A DNA stretch of 37,660 nt, taken from assembly GCA_023251625.1 (NCBI GenBank), contig JAHEYK010000004.1, positions 1 to 37,660 of the forward strand, in the 5' to 3' direction. The translations under genes and the position numbers were made by a program. The first letter of the stretch is position 1, and each line of letters begins with the position of its first letter. Shown piece after piece: positions 25,973 to 35,119 of the stretch. This DNA comes from Bacteroidota bacterium (GTDB lineage: Bacteria; Bacteroidota; Bacteroidia; Palsa-948). The notes under the pieces were generated by a model. It was not told where the DNA came from and ran no database searches. It was given only the letters and a program-made list of their open reading frames with translations.

Positions 25973-27469
25973 TTATTTTATGGCTAATTTTCCAGTCGCA
26001 ATGATCTTGTTCCTGAGGGTCATTTCGTAAAAATAGATCCCTGATTTAAGGTCTTCTCTTTCTAAAAGAACTTGTTCTCCTGAAAAGCTTATACTTTTTA
26101 CTTCTTTTCCGCAGATGTCAAAAATTTTTATTTCATGTAAGACCGATGTTTCTACACCTGCAACCATCACCATAGCGGATTCACTGAATGGATTGGGCAT
26201 CACTGCCACCTGGCCTTGGGAAGAATAAATTGAAGAGACTCCTGTAGTTGAACAGTTAGGATCTACGGGAATAGTAATGGTAGCAATACCGGTGCATCCT
26301 TTGCTGTTGGTCACAGTTACTGAATAAGTGGTTGTAACCACGGGATGCACTAAAATACTTGCAGTAGTAGCACCTATGTTCCAGGAATAGGTGTTTCCAC
26401 CCGAGGCATTTATATAAACCGGATCACCTACACAAACAGTTGTGCTTGGGTCCGAAGATATTACACCTGCTGCCGTACAAACGGTATCTGAATATTCCCA
26501 AAAATCATTTTTAGGATTGGCTTTGGTCGAGCTGGCACTCCCTGTTCCGATATATCCCTTGGTACCTATGGAAAAGCCAACTGCATCGCGCACCGGACCA
26601 CCTGCGTAATCCTGTTTTTGTGTCCACGTATTGGTTGCCTGATTCCATTCCCAGAAATCCTTGAGAGGACTTCCGTTTTTATCTGCTCCTGTACCGATAT
26701 ATCCTTTATTCTTACCTGAAAATCCAAAGCCAACTGCAAAATATCTTTCTGCTCCTCCAAAATCAGCTTTTTGAGTCCATGTATTGTTTGCCGGGTCCCA
26801 TTCCCAGAAATCTTTAAGAGCATGTCCTGCTAACCAAGCATCCCTGCCGGTACCTATATATCCTTTATTGCCTATTGAAAATCCAACCGCAGCATCCCTG
26901 GCAATGCCTACAAAGTTTATTTTTTGTGTCCAGTTATTGGTAGCCGGATCATATTCCCAAAAATCCTGTCGATTATTTGTATACGTGCCTGCTCCCGTAC
27001 CAACATATCCTTTTGTTCCAATTGCAAAACCTACTGAGCCATAGCTTTTCCCTCCTCCCATGTCTTTTTTCTGCGTCCATATATTTGTTGCCTGGTCCCA
27101 AGTCCAGCAATCTTTTTGAGGCTGAGCCGCCGCGTCTCCTCCCCCACATGCATAACCTTGTGTTCCTATAGAAAAAACCGAAGGAATATATCTTGGCCCT
27201 GCACCCAGATCTGCTTTTTGTGTCCATATGTTACTAGCCTGGTCCCATTCCCAAAAATCCTTGAAGGTAGTACTCCCACTCGCTCCTCCACCGATGTACC
27301 CTTTGTTGCCGATAGAAAATCCAAATGCATGCACCCGGCCGACTGCAGGGAAATTTGCTTTCGGGGTCCATGTATTGGCGCTGACAATTGAACTAAAAGA
27401 AATAAGCGCTGTAATTAAGGTAAAGATTGATGTTTTCATTAGTAATTGTATTTGATGTATAATTTTCAT
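25973..27469 (-). CDS. T9SS-secreted six-bladed kelch-like propeller (unit C, copy 1)
   Basis: A 498-aa protein from the outermost ATG; the ATG at 27439 begins a tighter signal peptide (MKTSIFTLITALISFSSIVSA) and may be the true start. Six kelch-like blades are present; blade 2 diverges (SVFSIGTQGYACGGGDAA, DCWTWDQATNIW). An Ig-like domain (CVGDPVYINASGGNTYSW ... YSVTVTNSKGC) and a type A sorting domain (VMPNPFSESAMVMV ... SGIYFYEM ... ATGKLAIK) follow. It is first gene of unit C and divergent from helical paralogue C, in the same position as the kelch gene of unit B. Likely a surface-exposed ligand-binding propeller. Confidence 0.9.
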   Translation of the reverse strand: MKIIHQIQLLMKTSIFTLITALISFSSIVSANTWTPKANFPAVGRVHAFGFSIGNKGYIGGGASGSTTFKDFWEWDQASNIWTQKADLGAGPRYIPSVFSIGTQGYACGGGDAAAQPQKDCWTWDQATNIWTQKKDMGGGKSYGSVGFAIGTKGYVGTGAGTYTNNRQDFWEYDPATNNWTQKINFVGIARDAAVGFSIGNKGYIGTGRDAWLAGHALKDFWEWDPANNTWTQKADFGGAERYFAVGFGFSGKNKGYIGTGADKNGSPLKDFWEWNQATNTWTQKQDYAGGPVRDAVGFSIGTKGYIGTGSASSTKANPKNDFWEYSDTVCTAAGVISSDPSTTVCVGDPVYINASGGNTYSWNIGATTASILVHPVVTTTYSVTVTNSKGCTGIATITIPVDPNCSTTGVSSIYSSQGQVAVMPNPFSESAMVMVAGVETSVLHEIKIFDICGKEVKSISFSGEQVLLEREDLKSGIYFYEMTLRNKIIATGKLAIK

Positions 27470-27553
27470 CCGTGATTTTTATAGTGTAAAGTTCGCCTGT
27501 AACGGGGTTATTTCCAAATCATAAATGGATATAACTTAAATTCTGAAATACAT

Positions 27554-27561
27554 TATTTTTG
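27554..27561 (+). promoter_or_regulatory. Putative -7 box of helical paralogue C
   Basis: TATTTTTG fits TAnnTTTG and is the same octamer as before paralogue A; it ends 81 bp before the start codon, implying a leader of about 75 nt. No clear -33 partner. Confidence 0.4.
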
Positions 27562-27642
27562 TATATTTACCTTATATGAATGTCATATAGCTATATAATA
27601 AATTAAATATATGTCTTTAAAATATAGTTATCTTAAATTCTG

Positions 27643-29166
27643 ATGAAGCATTCAGATTCACTTTTTGCACTGATAAAGGGCCTCACAAAAAATGAAAAGG
27701 GATATTTCAAGCGCCATGCACTTACCCATGGCAAGGATGAAAGTATTTATCTGCGACTTTTCGACAGCATTGAACACCAGAAAGAATACGATGAAAAAAC
27801 ACTGAAAAAAAAGTTCAAAGGCGAAACCTTTCTAAAACAGTTCAGCGTTTCAAAGAACCATCTTTATCATAATATCCTTAAATGCATGGAGCTTTACCGT
27901 CAGAACAATAGCATGGACGGACAGGTAAGAAGTTTATTGAACAGGGCTGATTTCCTGTTTGAGAAAGCCATGTATAAAGAATGTGAAAACATACTTGAGA
28001 AGGCAAACACCCTGGCAAAAAAATACGGAATGCACTATTTCCTGCTTGAAGGGTTGCGTGTACGTAGAATGATAGCTACCCGGAAATTTGATTTCAAAAA
28101 AAGAAAAGAAATAGGGGCCGAAGAAGCAAACACCCTGGATCGGATGAAAAATGAAAAACAGATACAGAACATCTATGATAAGATAACCCCGTATTATTAT
28201 CTCAGTACAAAGGGTAAAAGTGAGATAAACGCTGTCAGAAGACTCGTCCATAATCCGAGGTTAAGATCGGAATCCTATGCGCAATCATTCATAGCAAAAA
28301 GAATACGCCTAGATTGTTTTATATATTACCATGTACTTACTGGCAACAGCGATAAAACATATGAATACGCTGTAAAAATGGGGAAGCTCTATTTATCCGA
28401 TCCCCCTATGATACGCTACAATATCAACGGCTACCTGAATGCGCTCAACACGATCATATACAGTTGTTCCGCACTGAGAAAATTCGATGAAATGAAATAT
28501 TGGATCGGACAGTTGCTGGATTCAAAAAAATATATTTTCAACAGAGCAAATGCATCATTTTTATTCTGGCTCAATTTCCATGTATTGCATTACAACCACC
28601 TGACCGGTGATTTTGATTCAGCAGTGCGTTATTGCAGGGAGTATATTTTAAAACACCTGGATATCTATAAAAATGACTTAAGCCCAAGGGCCCTTTTTCT
28701 CTTATACATAAATATTTCTGTCAGTTATTTCGGGACAGGAAATTACAGCTTGTCGCTCACCTGGTTGAACAAGATCAACAATGAGGTAAAAATAGTGACC
28801 GACCCGGATGCGCTCTGTTTTGAACGTCTGTTTTATCTCATCGTACATTTTGAACTTAAGCACTACGATCTCATGCCTTATCTTATAAAGTCTACCTACC
28901 GGTTCCTGTCAAAAATGGAGCGGCTCCAGCCATTTCAAAAAGCATGGATCGATTTTTTAAAACAACTGCTCAAAAAAGAGTTTTCTCAAAAACAGTTGAA
29001 TGTTTTGTTTATTCAATTTAAACGGCAGCTGGAGCATATGCATAAACAGACACTGGATGCGCAAGAAATCCAATTCTTTGATTATACCAGCTGGCTTGAA
29101 AGCAAAATTGAGAATCGCCCCTTTGCAGATGTAATTAAGAAGAAATTGATTGGGATAAAAGCATAA
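27643..29166 (+). CDS. Helical repeat protein of unknown function, paralogue C
   Basis: A 507-aa protein of the same family as those at 8354 and 19961, with LIKGLTKNEKGYFKRH near residue 10, YLRLFDSIEHQKEYDEKTL, KGETFLKQFSVSKNHLY, DFLFEKAMYKECENILEKA and the C-terminal YTSWLESKIENRPFADVI. It ends in KKKLIGIKA, so it lacks the 24-residue C-terminus that A and B share exactly, and probably shows the unconverted state of the family. No signal peptide or membrane segment; likely cytoplasmic and all-helical. It is divergent from the first kelch gene of unit C and convergent with tag, 19 bp from its stop. Function unknown. Confidence 0.85.
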   Translation: MKHSDSLFALIKGLTKNEKGYFKRHALTHGKDESIYLRLFDSIEHQKEYDEKTLKKKFKGETFLKQFSVSKNHLYHNILKCMELYRQNNSMDGQVRSLLNRADFLFEKAMYKECENILEKANTLAKKYGMHYFLLEGLRVRRMIATRKFDFKKRKEIGAEEANTLDRMKNEKQIQNIYDKITPYYYLSTKGKSEINAVRRLVHNPRLRSESYAQSFIAKRIRLDCFIYYHVLTGNSDKTYEYAVKMGKLYLSDPPMIRYNINGYLNALNTIIYSCSALRKFDEMKYWIGQLLDSKKYIFNRANASFLFWLNFHVLHYNHLTGDFDSAVRYCREYILKHLDIYKNDLSPRALFLLYINISVSYFGTGNYSLSLTWLNKINNEVKIVTDPDALCFERLFYLIVHFELKHYDLMPYLIKSTYRFLSKMERLQPFQKAWIDFLKQLLKKEFSQKQLNVLFIQFKRQLEHMHKQTLDAQEIQFFDYTSWLESKIENRPFADVIKKKLIGIKA

Positions 29167-29185
29167 TACAGATAAGGCAGGGGAA

Positions 29186-29737
29186 TCATCTCCGCTTGCA
29201 ATCACAACCAACAAGATGATCGTCCACGATTCCTACCGCCTGCATAAACGCATAACAAATGGTTGAACCACGGAATTTGAAACCTCGTTTCCCCATATCC
29301 TCACTCATGGAATCGCTTATTTTTGTTTTGGCAACAAAATCTTTTGACGACCTCGGTTTATTAATGATGGTCTTTCCTCCCGTAAAACTCCATACATATT
29401 TATCAAATGAACCGAATTCCTTTTGCAATTCCAGAAAACGTCCGGCATTATTGATAGCAGCAGCAATTTTCAACCTGTTGCGAATGATGCCTGCATCCTT
29501 CATCAGGGAATTGAATTTCTTCTTATCAAATCTGGAAACCTTCCTGGCATCAAAATTTGCAAATGCTTTTCTGAAATTTTCACGTTTATGCAAGACTGTC
29601 CTCCAGCTTAATCCTGCCTGAAAAGATTCAAGGATCAAAAATTCAAAAAGCCTTCTGTCGTCATGCAAAGGCCTTCCCCATTCTTCATCATGATATTTTA
29701 TCATGAGAGGATCGTCTTTGGGCCAGGGACAATTCAT
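29186..29737 (-). CDS. tag: DNA-3-methyladenine glycosylase I
   Basis: The 183-aa protein begins MNCPWPKDDPLMIKYHDEEW and ends in VDDHLVGCDCKRR. Cys3, His16, His174 and Cys178 match the zinc-binding set of E. coli Tag (Cys4, His17, His175, Cys179) with the same spacing. Residues 31-49 (FLILESFQAGLSWRTVLHK) are the family signature around the base pocket. The enzyme excises 3-methyladenine from alkylated DNA, the first step of base excision repair. Length is normal. It lies 21 bp downstream of dxs on the same strand and may share its transcript. It marks the boundary between the accessory block and housekeeping genes. Confidence 0.96.
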   Translation of the reverse strand: MNCPWPKDDPLMIKYHDEEWGRPLHDDRRLFEFLILESFQAGLSWRTVLHKRENFRKAFANFDARKVSRFDKKKFNSLMKDAGIIRNRLKIAAAINNAGRFLELQKEFGSFDKYVWSFTGGKTIINKPRSSKDFVAKTKISDSMSEDMGKRGFKFRGSTICYAFMQAVGIVDDHLVGCDCKRR

Positions 29738-29758
29738 ACGTTAAAAGAGATTTAAAAA

Positions 29759-31684
29759 TTATCCGGCCATTGCTTTCTTTACTCCAACAAGTTCAATGGC
29801 AGTTTTGATAATGGCATTTGAATCATATTCGCACTCGGCATACAGTTCTTTCTGTTCACCATGCTCAATCACTTTATCGGGGATACCCAGGCGTTTTACC
29901 TGTGCATTGTAATTATGCTCAGCCATAAATTCAATGACCGCACTACCCATTCCTCCCATGATGCAACCATCTTCTACAGTAATTACTTTATCGTGTTTGC
30001 TGAAAACTTCGTGAAGCATTTCTTCGTCCAATGGTTTTACGAAACGAATATCATAATGTGCGGCATCAATGCCTTGTTTTTTCAACTCTGCGCAAGCTGC
30101 AACTGCAAAATTACCCACAGTACCTATAGTAAGTACGGCAATGTCTTCTCCGTTCTTAATTTTTCGGCCTGTTCCGATATTTATTTTCTGGAAGGGCGTT
30201 CTCCACTCAGGCATTACACCGTTCCCGCGGGGATAACGGATAGAAAAAGGCATTTTATTTTCTTCCAGCTGCGCAGTGTACATTAAGTTGCGCAGCTCTT
30301 CTTCGTTCATCGGTGCGCTCACGATCATATTTGGAATGCAGCGGAAATAAGCAAGATCATACGCACCGTGATGCGTAGGTCCGTCTGCGCCTGCAACTCC
30401 TCCTCTATCCAAACAGAAAATCACTTTCAATTTTTGAATTGCCACATCATGTATTACCTGGTCATACGCACGCTGCATAAACGAAGAATAAATATTGCAA
30501 TACGGAACAAGCCCTTGTGTGGCAAGCCCGGCTGAAAAAGTGACTGCGTGTTGCTCAGCAATTCCTACGTCAAACGCACGGTCGGGCATGGCTTTCATCA
30601 TAATATTCAAAGAAGAACCGGAAGGCATAGCCGGAGTGATGCCAACGATCTTCGGATTTTTTTCCGCCAGTTCCACCATGGTATGTCCGAACACATCCTG
30701 GTATTTGGGAGGCTGAGGGGATGTGGGTTTTGATTTTACGATCTCTCCCGTTTCCTTGTTGAACAATCCGGGCGAGTGCCAAACCGTTGGGTCACCATCT
30801 TCCGAAAATTTATATCCTTTCCCCTTTTGTGTAAGTGCATGAAGGATCTTGGGGCCCGGAATATCTTTCATGTCTTTCAGGATCTTCACGAGGCGGATGA
30901 CATCGTGCCCATCTACGGGACCAAAATACCTGAACTTAAGTGATTCGAATAAATTACTTTGCTTGAGAAAAAATGTTTTTGTAGCATGATCCACTTTGGA
31001 GGCAATTTCCTGCGCGCTTTTTCCGAAAGTGCTCAGTTTGCCCAGCAGTTGCCATATTTCATCTTTGAATTTATTGTAGGTATGAGAAGTAGTGAGGTCG
31101 GTCAGATATTCTTTCAGTGCTCCCACATTCGGATCAATGCTCATACAATTATCATTGAGGATCACGAGCATATCGGCATTCTCGGTTCCTGCATGATTCA
31201 GTCCCTCAAATGCCATGCCGGCTGTCATTGCACCATCGCCAATCACAGCAATTACTTTTTTCTTGTCCTTATTATGGCGATTTGCAACAGCCATTCCAAG
31301 CCCTGCAGAAATAGAAGTGGAAGAATGCCCCACTCCAAATGTATCATACTCGCTTTCACTTCTCTTCGGAAACCCGCTGATGCCTTTGTAAATCCGGTTG
31401 GTATGAAAATTTTTTCTACGGCCTGTCAGGATCTTATGTCCGTATGCCTGGTGGCCCACATCCCATACCAATTGATCATCGGGAGTATTGAAAACATAAT
31501 GAACAGCGACAGTAAGTTCAACCACGCCAAGCGATGCACCGAAATGCCCTCCTTTTTCTGAAACTACATCAATAATGAACTGACGCAACTCCTGGCAAAG
31601 CTGAGGCAATTCCTCTTCTTTCAGTTTGCGAAGGTCTGAAGGATAGTTTATTTTCTCTAAAAGCGGTCCGGCTTGGTAGGGCAT
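29759..31684 (-). CDS. dxs: 1-deoxy-D-xylulose-5-phosphate synthase
   Basis: A 641-aa thiamine-diphosphate enzyme of usual length. Visible motifs: VWDVGHQAYGHKILTGR (about 73-89), the TPP/Mg-binding GDGAMTAGMAFEGLNHAG (149-166) with NDNCMSI, and EQHAVTFSAGLA in the transketolase pyrimidine-binding half, followed by the C-terminal transketolase domain. It condenses pyruvate and glyceraldehyde-3-phosphate to DXP, the first committed step of the MEP route to isoprenoids, also feeding thiamine and pyridoxal synthesis. A TAAATTTG box lies 21 bp before the start. It precedes tag. Confidence 0.97.
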   Translation of the reverse strand: MPYQAGPLLEKINYPSDLRKLKEEELPQLCQELRQFIIDVVSEKGGHFGASLGVVELTVAVHYVFNTPDDQLVWDVGHQAYGHKILTGRRKNFHTNRIYKGISGFPKRSESEYDTFGVGHSSTSISAGLGMAVANRHNKDKKKVIAVIGDGAMTAGMAFEGLNHAGTENADMLVILNDNCMSIDPNVGALKEYLTDLTTSHTYNKFKDEIWQLLGKLSTFGKSAQEIASKVDHATKTFFLKQSNLFESLKFRYFGPVDGHDVIRLVKILKDMKDIPGPKILHALTQKGKGYKFSEDGDPTVWHSPGLFNKETGEIVKSKPTSPQPPKYQDVFGHTMVELAEKNPKIVGITPAMPSGSSLNIMMKAMPDRAFDVGIAEQHAVTFSAGLATQGLVPYCNIYSSFMQRAYDQVIHDVAIQKLKVIFCLDRGGVAGADGPTHHGAYDLAYFRCIPNMIVSAPMNEEELRNLMYTAQLEENKMPFSIRYPRGNGVMPEWRTPFQKINIGTGRKIKNGEDIAVLTIGTVGNFAVAACAELKKQGIDAAHYDIRFVKPLDEEMLHEVFSKHDKVITVEDGCIMGGMGSAVIEFMAEHNYNAQVKRLGIPDKVIEHGEQKELYAECEYDSNAIIKTAIELVGVKKAMAG

Positions 31685-31705
31685 TTACTATATAAAATTG
31701 AGATA

Positions 31706-31713
31706 CAAATTTA
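31706..31713 (-). promoter_or_regulatory. Putative -7 box of dxs
   Basis: Reads TAAATTTG on the minus strand, matching TAnnTTTG, 21 bp before the dxs start codon. Confidence 0.5.
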
Positions 31714-31800
31714 ACTATTATTCCCGACTGGGAATGGACTTCCAACGGAGCTTGTTATGAAATATTTGCAAAGTTTTTACCTTTAACAAAATTTAATAGC

Positions 31801-32196
31801 ATGAAAAACCTTCTCCTTATTATTTGCTGCAGTTGTTTCACCCTATGCAAAGCCCAGTCCTTGCAATCGCTCGACACTGTAAAAACCTATGGCGATTATG
31901 AAAATATCTATCTGCGAAAACTCAATTCCGATTCGTTAGTGAGCAGTTTTGTGATCTTCATAAAGAAAGAAGTGAAAGCACACAAGCATGTTACCCACTC
32001 CGAACATGTCTATTTCCTGGATGGAACCGGGGAAATGTCAATAGGTGAAAAGAAATTCTCCGTGAAAAAAGGCGATATGATCTTCGTTCCAAAAAACACA
32101 TTTCACTCCCTGAAAGTGACCTCTTCCACCCCAGTAAAAGTGCTTTCTGTGCAGGCTCCCCTATTTGACGGGAAGGACAGGGTGATGGCTGAATAG
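31801..32196 (+). CDS. Exported small cupin-domain protein
   Basis: A 131-aa protein with a probable signal peptide (MKNLLLIICCSCFTLCKA). Residues about 58-120 form one cupin: HKHVTHSEHVYFLDGTGEM holds the first motif with candidate metal ligands (His, His, Glu), and GDMIFVPKNTFHSLKV the second with the final His. Small secreted cupins can act as isomerases, dioxygenases or sugar binders; the sequence does not decide which. It is divergent from dxs and precedes the aminotransferase gene, but a promoter between them suggests separate transcription. Confidence 0.85.
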   Translation: MKNLLLIICCSCFTLCKAQSLQSLDTVKTYGDYENIYLRKLNSDSLVSSFVIFIKKEVKAHKHVTHSEHVYFLDGTGEMSIGEKKFSVKKGDMIFVPKNTFHSLKVTSSTPVKVLSVQAPLFDGKDRVMAE

Positions 32197-32279
32197 CTGT
32201 TTTTCATAGGAGAATTTGTGTTTTTCACCCTAATTTCAGCCTTGTGTCAAGATTGGGGAAAAATATTTTTTCAAAATAC

Positions 32280-32310
32280 TTTGATTTATTCAATAATAAT
32301 TTCACCTTTG
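32280..32310 (+). promoter_or_regulatory. Promoter of the branched-chain aminotransferase gene
   Basis: TTTG at 32280-32283, a 19-bp spacer and CACCTTTG at 32303-32310 fit the Bacteroidota TTTG/TAnnTTTG pattern with one deviation (CA for TA). It ends 24 bp before the chosen start codon at 32335, which supports that start over the longer open frame from 32218. Confidence 0.6.
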
Positions 32311-32334
32311 TCCATAGCTAAAAACCTAAACTTT

Positions 32335-33405
32335 ATGAATGCCACAGAAACTACGCAGATCGAAGTAAGCAAAACCAAGCGTTCACGCCTGAAAGAGGTT
32401 GACTGGAAAAAGCTCGGATTCGGGAATTTCTTTTCCGACCATATGTTTGTGACAGATTTCACTGGTGGGCACTGGAAAAATTCCCGCATCATACCTTACG
32501 GAAAGTTTGAGACCAGCCCAGCTCTTTCTGCCCTGCATTACGGGCAATCCATCTTTGAGGGGATGAAAGCTTACAAGTATCCTAATGGAGATGTTTATAT
32601 GTTCCGCCCTCTGGATAACTTAAAACGCCTCAATGTTTCTGCTGAACGTATGGCTATGGCAACTGTCCCTGAAGATCTATTTATGGAAGGATTGCTGCAG
32701 CTGGTACGTCTCGACTCCGGATGGGTGCCCAAAGACGAAGGCTGCTCACTTTATATACGTCCGCTTCTTTTTGCTACAGAAGAACATATTGGCGTGAAAA
32801 TTTCTGATACGTACAGCCTGATCATTATGACCTCTCCGGTGGCTGCCTATTATTCTCAACCGCTGAAAGTACTCGTAGAAACAAAATACACACGTGCCGT
32901 TCCGGGCGGAGTGGGATTTGCTAAAACGGCAGGCAATTATGGACGTTCTCATTATCCTACAAAACTGGCACAACAAAAAGGATACAATCAATTGATTTGG
33001 ACAGATGGATATGAGCATAAATATCTTGAAGAATCGGGCACTATGAATGTAATGTGCATTATCAATGGCACATTGGTTACACCCGGGCTTCATGACACTA
33101 TTCTTGCCGGTATTACGCGCGATAGTGTTATCACTGTTGCGAAGGATCTTGGGATAAAAGTAGAAGAACGTAAGATAAGTGTAGATGAATTGGTGGATGC
33201 TCACAAGAAAGGGGCTTTACAGGAAATGTTTGGCGTGGGAACAGCAGCTACCATTGCTCCTATTTCTTTGTTCGGACATAATGGCGAAGACCTGAAACTT
33301 CCTCCAATTACCGGTCAAAATATTGGCGCGCGCATCAAAAAACAATTAGACGACATCCGCACAGGAAAAACCGCTGATAAGCATGGGTGGATGTACAAAG
33401 TCTGA
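32335..33405 (+). CDS. ilvE: Branched-chain amino acid aminotransferase
   Basis: From the ATG at 32335 the protein is 356 aa, normal for class II BCATs. The open frame extends 39 codons upstream, but a promoter-like sequence lies inside that stretch and homologues start near MNATET. Motifs: ALHYGQSIFEGMKAY, PLL near YIRPLLFATE, the PLP-lysine region GFAKTAGNYGRS (Lys197) and YLEESGTMNVM of class IV aminotransferases. It transfers amino groups between Leu, Ile or Val and 2-oxoglutarate in the cytoplasm, serving both synthesis and breakdown. It stands alone, with its own promoter, ahead of guaB. Confidence 0.96.
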   Translation: MNATETTQIEVSKTKRSRLKEVDWKKLGFGNFFSDHMFVTDFTGGHWKNSRIIPYGKFETSPALSALHYGQSIFEGMKAYKYPNGDVYMFRPLDNLKRLNVSAERMAMATVPEDLFMEGLLQLVRLDSGWVPKDEGCSLYIRPLLFATEEHIGVKISDTYSLIIMTSPVAAYYSQPLKVLVETKYTRAVPGGVGFAKTAGNYGRSHYPTKLAQQKGYNQLIWTDGYEHKYLEESGTMNVMCIINGTLVTPGLHDTILAGITRDSVITVAKDLGIKVEERKISVDELVDAHKKGALQEMFGVGTAATIAPISLFGHNGEDLKLPPITGQNIGARIKKQLDDIRTGKTADKHGWMYKV

Positions 33406-33420
33406 AGCAGGCATGTAAAA

Positions 33421-33488
33421 GGGAAGATGGATGATGGCAGATGGAAAAATGTCAAACACATCTCCCATTTTACCTCTCACGTCTTCCC
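33421..33488. repeat. Imperfect inverted repeat between ilvE and guaB
   Basis: GGGAAGA (33421-33427) and TCTTCCC (33482-33488) bracket a purine-rich stretch (GATGGATGATGGCAGATGG) and a pyrimidine-rich one (TCTCCCATTTTACC) that partly pair. It could form a long imperfect stem-loop acting as the ilvE terminator, or be a decayed repeat element. It ends just before the guaB -7 box. Confidence 0.4.
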
Positions 33489-33496
33489 TATTTTAC

Positions 33497-33504
33497 TATC
33501 TTTG
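33497..33504 (+). promoter_or_regulatory. Putative -7 box of guaB
   Basis: TATCTTTG matches TAnnTTTG and ends 22 bp before the guaB start codon. No clear -33 element. Confidence 0.55.
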
Positions 33505-33523
33505 CACGCATATATTCTCATAG

Positions 33524-34993
<1,470 letters not shown>

Positions 34994-35000
34994 TACTAAT

Positions 35001-35096
35001 TTTGTCATGCTGAACAGAGTGAAGCATCTATTTAGTATCTCTGCAAAAGATTCCCTGCCTACCGCAGGCAGGTTCGCTTCGCTCAGAATGACAAAG
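35001..35096. repeat. MITE-like inverted-repeat element between guaB and the fumarylacetoacetase gene
   Basis: The 96-bp stretch starts TTTGTCATGCTGAACAGAGT and its complement at the other end starts CTTTGTCATTCTGAGCGAAG, an imperfect terminal inverted repeat of about 20 bp. Inside is a hairpin CCTGCCT(54-60)-ACCGC-AGGCAGG(66-72). The GTCAT.CTGA ends are familiar from abundant short interspersed repeats in Bacteroidota genomes. It begins 7 bp after the guaB stop codon and ends 23 bp before the next start. Confidence 0.75.
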
Positions 35097-35119
35097 TAAT
35101 AGAATTTTATTTTTACACT

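Noticed and set aside
8354-29166. The three helical paralogues as transposases or recombinases that move the units
   Set aside because: No DDE, Y1, serine- or tyrosine-recombinase motif is visible; the sequences look like helical repeat solenoids.
30959-31561. 200-codon plus-strand open frame inside dxs
   Set aside because: Antisense to conserved dxs motifs, Cys/His-rich composition typical of a shadow frame.
32218-32334. N-terminal extension of the aminotransferase
   Set aside because: The extra 39 codons contain a promoter-like TTTG-19-CACCTTTG and hydrophobic residues not found in BCATs; the ATG at 32335 fits better.
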